The translations under genes were made by a program, and so were the position numbers. Shown here piece by piece: positions 6,872 through 8,314 of a stretch of 8,314 nt of DNA (positions within the stretch are counted from its first letter, which is position 1; every line of letters begins with the position of its first letter). Under the pieces are notes generated by a model. The model was given only the letters and a program-made list of their open reading frames with translations. It had not been told where the DNA came from and made no database searches. Location of the stretch: positions 1 to 8,314 of the forward strand of contig QMOE01000074.1 of assembly GCA_003648125.1 (NCBI GenBank), written 5' to 3'. Source of the stretch: Chloroflexota bacterium (GTDB lineage Bacteria > Chloroflexota > Anaerolineae > B4-G1).

Positions 6872-6892
6872 GCTATCCGGCCCCGCGATAGC
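6872..6892 (+). terminator. Possible terminator after ftsK
   Basis: GCTATC (6872-6877) and GATAGC (6887-6892) form a perfect 6-bp stem around the C/G-rich loop CGGCCCCGC, ten bases after the ftsK stop. The downstream sequence CAAGATTTCC has only a short T-run, so termination would be weak or factor-assisted. Confidence 0.3.
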
Positions 6893-6904
6893 CAAGATTT
6901 CCTA

Positions 6905-6933
6905 TTGAAAGAATGTTTGCTTTGTTGTATCCT
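6905..6933 (+). promoter_or_regulatory. Candidate promoter of the protease gene
   Basis: TTGAAA (6905-6910, five of six matches to the -35 consensus) is followed after exactly 17 bases by TATCCT (6928-6933, four of six). The predicted start is near 6940, leaving a leader of only about ten bases with the ribosome-binding site AGAGGAG at 6940-6946 almost at its 5' end. The very short leader is a reason for caution. Confidence 0.4.
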
Positions 6934-6946
6934 GTTTACAGAGGAG

Positions 6947-8314
6947 ATGATGCGCAGATTACTGAAGAAAACGCTGGTCGCCTGGCTGATATTACCGCTG
7001 CTGTTGACCTTTGGCGCCTGCCTGATCCACGCTCAAAGTCTCGCCACCCCGATCCCGCCTCAGCCCGGCGGCGATGTGAAACCCATCACGCTCTCGGTCG
7101 CCGTTCGCTCGGATGGAACCTGGGAGGGCGAGGCACGTTTCTCCCCGTTGGCGTCGTCCGAACCTGGAGCCTGGGACGCGCAGCGAGAAGCGGCGGCGAT
7201 CTTTGGAGAGTACGGGATTCGCTATAGCTTGAGCGAGAAGAAAGACGGCGGCTACACCTTTTCCCTGGCGGGAGATGACGCGCGAGAGATCGTGGAACTG
7301 GCGCTGAGCGCGGGACACACAGTGAAACGGCTCGACGGCCCGGTGGCTTTGGATGTGGGGGGATTTGTCCGCGCCAGCCAGACGATGACGCTCACCCTAA
7401 CCTCCAATCCATCAACCGGTTACTCGTGGGAAATGGACCCTCAGGCCGGAGGTGCGCTTTCCCAAGTAAACGGCGTGGAGATGTACCAGACTGCGCTGGG
7501 GTTGGGCGTCCCTGCCCGGCAGGTCATCCTGCTCAAGGCCGGGGAGACGGGGCCAGCCGATCTGCATCTACTCTACCGCCGCCCGTGGCAGGCCGAGATT
7601 CCCCTAACTATAGTGATCTCGATTCGATCCGATGGGCTGAGCCTGGCAGAGACCTGTGCGGCGCTCAGCGCGCCCCTACCATCCTCACCCCCCAGCGATA
7701 TTTTCGGGATTCAGAGAGACGAGATGCTCGGTCAGCCTCAGCAACCCGCCTCTCTTTCCTCCACCCAGGCCCTGCCCAGCGCCTACGACTGGTGCGCCGG
7801 GCACAACGGCTGCCCGCCGGTCAGGGATCAGGCAAGTTGCGGGAGCTGCTGGGCCTTCGCGACCGTGGGACCGTTGGAGGCGTGGATCAAGTACAGGGAT
7901 GAGGAGGAAACCATTGATCTCGCGGAACAGTACTTGCTTTCCTGCAATACCGAAGGCTGGAATTGCAGTGACGGTGGCTGGTGGGCCCACGACTATCATT
8001 GGAACAAACCAACCCCATCCCAGGCCGGAGCTGTGCTGGAATCCGAGTTTCCTTATGAAGCGGATGATACAGTGCCATGTTCAAGGCCATACACTCACCC
8101 CCACAAGATCATCTCGTGGGACTACGTTGGAAGCTCCCGTGGCATCCCTTCTGTAGATGCCATCAAGCAGGCCATCTACGATCACGGCCCGGTCGCGGCC
8201 GCAATTTGCGCCGGCTCGGCCTTTCAGAACTACAACAGCGGCATCTTTAAGACCGGGGAATGCTGGCAGAGCGGCATAAATCACGCCATCGTCCTCGTGG
8301 GCTGGAACGACGCC
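6947..8314 (+). CDS. Secreted papain-family (C1A) cysteine protease with chagasin-like domain, 3' end cut by the window
   Basis: The frame is open for 456 codons to the window edge with no stop. Residues 1-30 are an export signal (MMRRLLKKTL plus a hydrophobic core); cleavage may follow IHA (A29), or C25 may be lipidated, although FGAC is a poor lipobox. Residues 45-128 are unrecognised. Residues about 131-227 look like an I42 chagasin-type inhibitor: NPSTGYSW (154-161), a GLG loop (185-187) and YRRPW (210-214) match its three binding loops. The C1A domain starts at LPSAYDW (276). It has Q295 (oxyanion hole), C298, catalytic C301 in SCGSCWAFA, C333 and C340 as likely disulfide partners, and catalytic H446 in NHAIVLVGW. 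The expected NSWG Asn lies beyond the window. No I29 propeptide (ERFNIN) motif is seen. AGAGGAG touches the first ATG; the ATG at 6950 is better spaced and may be the true start. Probably secreted, with the N-terminal part restraining the enzyme. Confidence 0.88.
   Translation, partial: MMRRLLKKTLVAWLILPLLLTFGACLIHAQSLATPIPPQPGGDVKPITLSVAVRSDGTWEGEARFSPLASSEPGAWDAQREAAAIFGEYGIRYSLSEKKDGGYTFSLAGDDAREIVELALSAGHTVKRLDGPVALDVGGFVRASQTMTLTLTSNPSTGYSWEMDPQAGGALSQVNGVEMYQTALGLGVPARQVILLKAGETGPADLHLLYRRPWQAEIPLTIVISIRSDGLSLAETCAALSAPLPSSPPSDIFGIQRDEMLGQPQQPASLSSTQALPSAYDWCAGHNGCPPVRDQASCGSCWAFATVGPLEAWIKYRDEEETIDLAEQYLLSCNTEGWNCSDGGWWAHDYHWNKPTPSQAGAVLESEFPYEADDTVPCSRPYTHPHKIISWDYVGSSRGIPSVDAIKQAIYDHGPVAAAICAGSAFQNYNSGIFKTGECWQSGINHAIVLVGWNDA

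Noticed and set aside
6913..8156. Plus-strand frames at 6913-7227, 7426-7902 and 7656-8156
   Set aside because: They are out of frame with the continuous 456-codon frame from 6947 that carries the signal peptide and the intact papain-type motifs; their own translations show no domain.
6947..8314. Frameshift or pseudogene reading of the protease
   Set aside because: The frame has no stop or shift from 6947 to 8314 and the Gln, Cys and His active-site positions are intact; the missing 3' end is only the window edge.

Overview
This is a GC-rich (roughly 60% by eye) bacterial chromosomal window with tightly packed genes, GTG and TTG starts, and intergenic hairpin repeats. The gene set would fit a free-living bacterium such as a member of the Chloroflexota (Anaerolineae-like): a short-linker FtsK/SpoIIIE translocase, a eukaryote-like AAG glycosylase, an ANKH-like membrane protein and a secreted papain-family protease. 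The phylum is an inference from overall character and was not tested.

Layout: (1) 18-163, two tandem 73-bp copies of a hairpin repeat. (2) 188-1429 (+), an MFS-type transporter whose real start is a GTG after a strong Shine-Dalgarno sequence. (3) 1456-2790 (-), convergent with it, a 12-TM MATE-fold protein resembling the ANKH (progressive ankylosis) family, read from a TTG start and a near-consensus sigma-70 promoter. (4) 2791-3147, a divergent intergenic region with promoters on both strands, a G-quadruplex-type G-rich tract and a 113-bp MITE-like palindromic element. The element is bounded by an exact 8-bp target duplication and sits in the untranslated leader of the next operon. (5) 3148-6862 (+), a probable operon: SDR nucleotide-sugar epimerase, 3-methyladenine DNA glycosylase and FtsK/SpoIIIE DNA translocase. 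(6) 6947 to the window end (+), a secreted papain-like (C1A) cysteine protease, open at the right edge. Its long N-terminal region contains a chagasin-like (I42) cysteine-protease-inhibitor domain where a normal I29 propeptide would be expected.

The genes do not form one obvious pathway. The epimerase, glycosylase and FtsK genes are co-directional with gaps of 4 and 24 bases and probably share the promoter at 2971-2979. The most unusual items are the protease with a built-in inhibitor-like domain, the MITE-like insertion at the start of a transcript encoding a core chromosome-segregation protein, and the bacterial ANKH-like transporter. No CRISPR array, tRNA, rRNA, transposase gene or prophage gene is visible.
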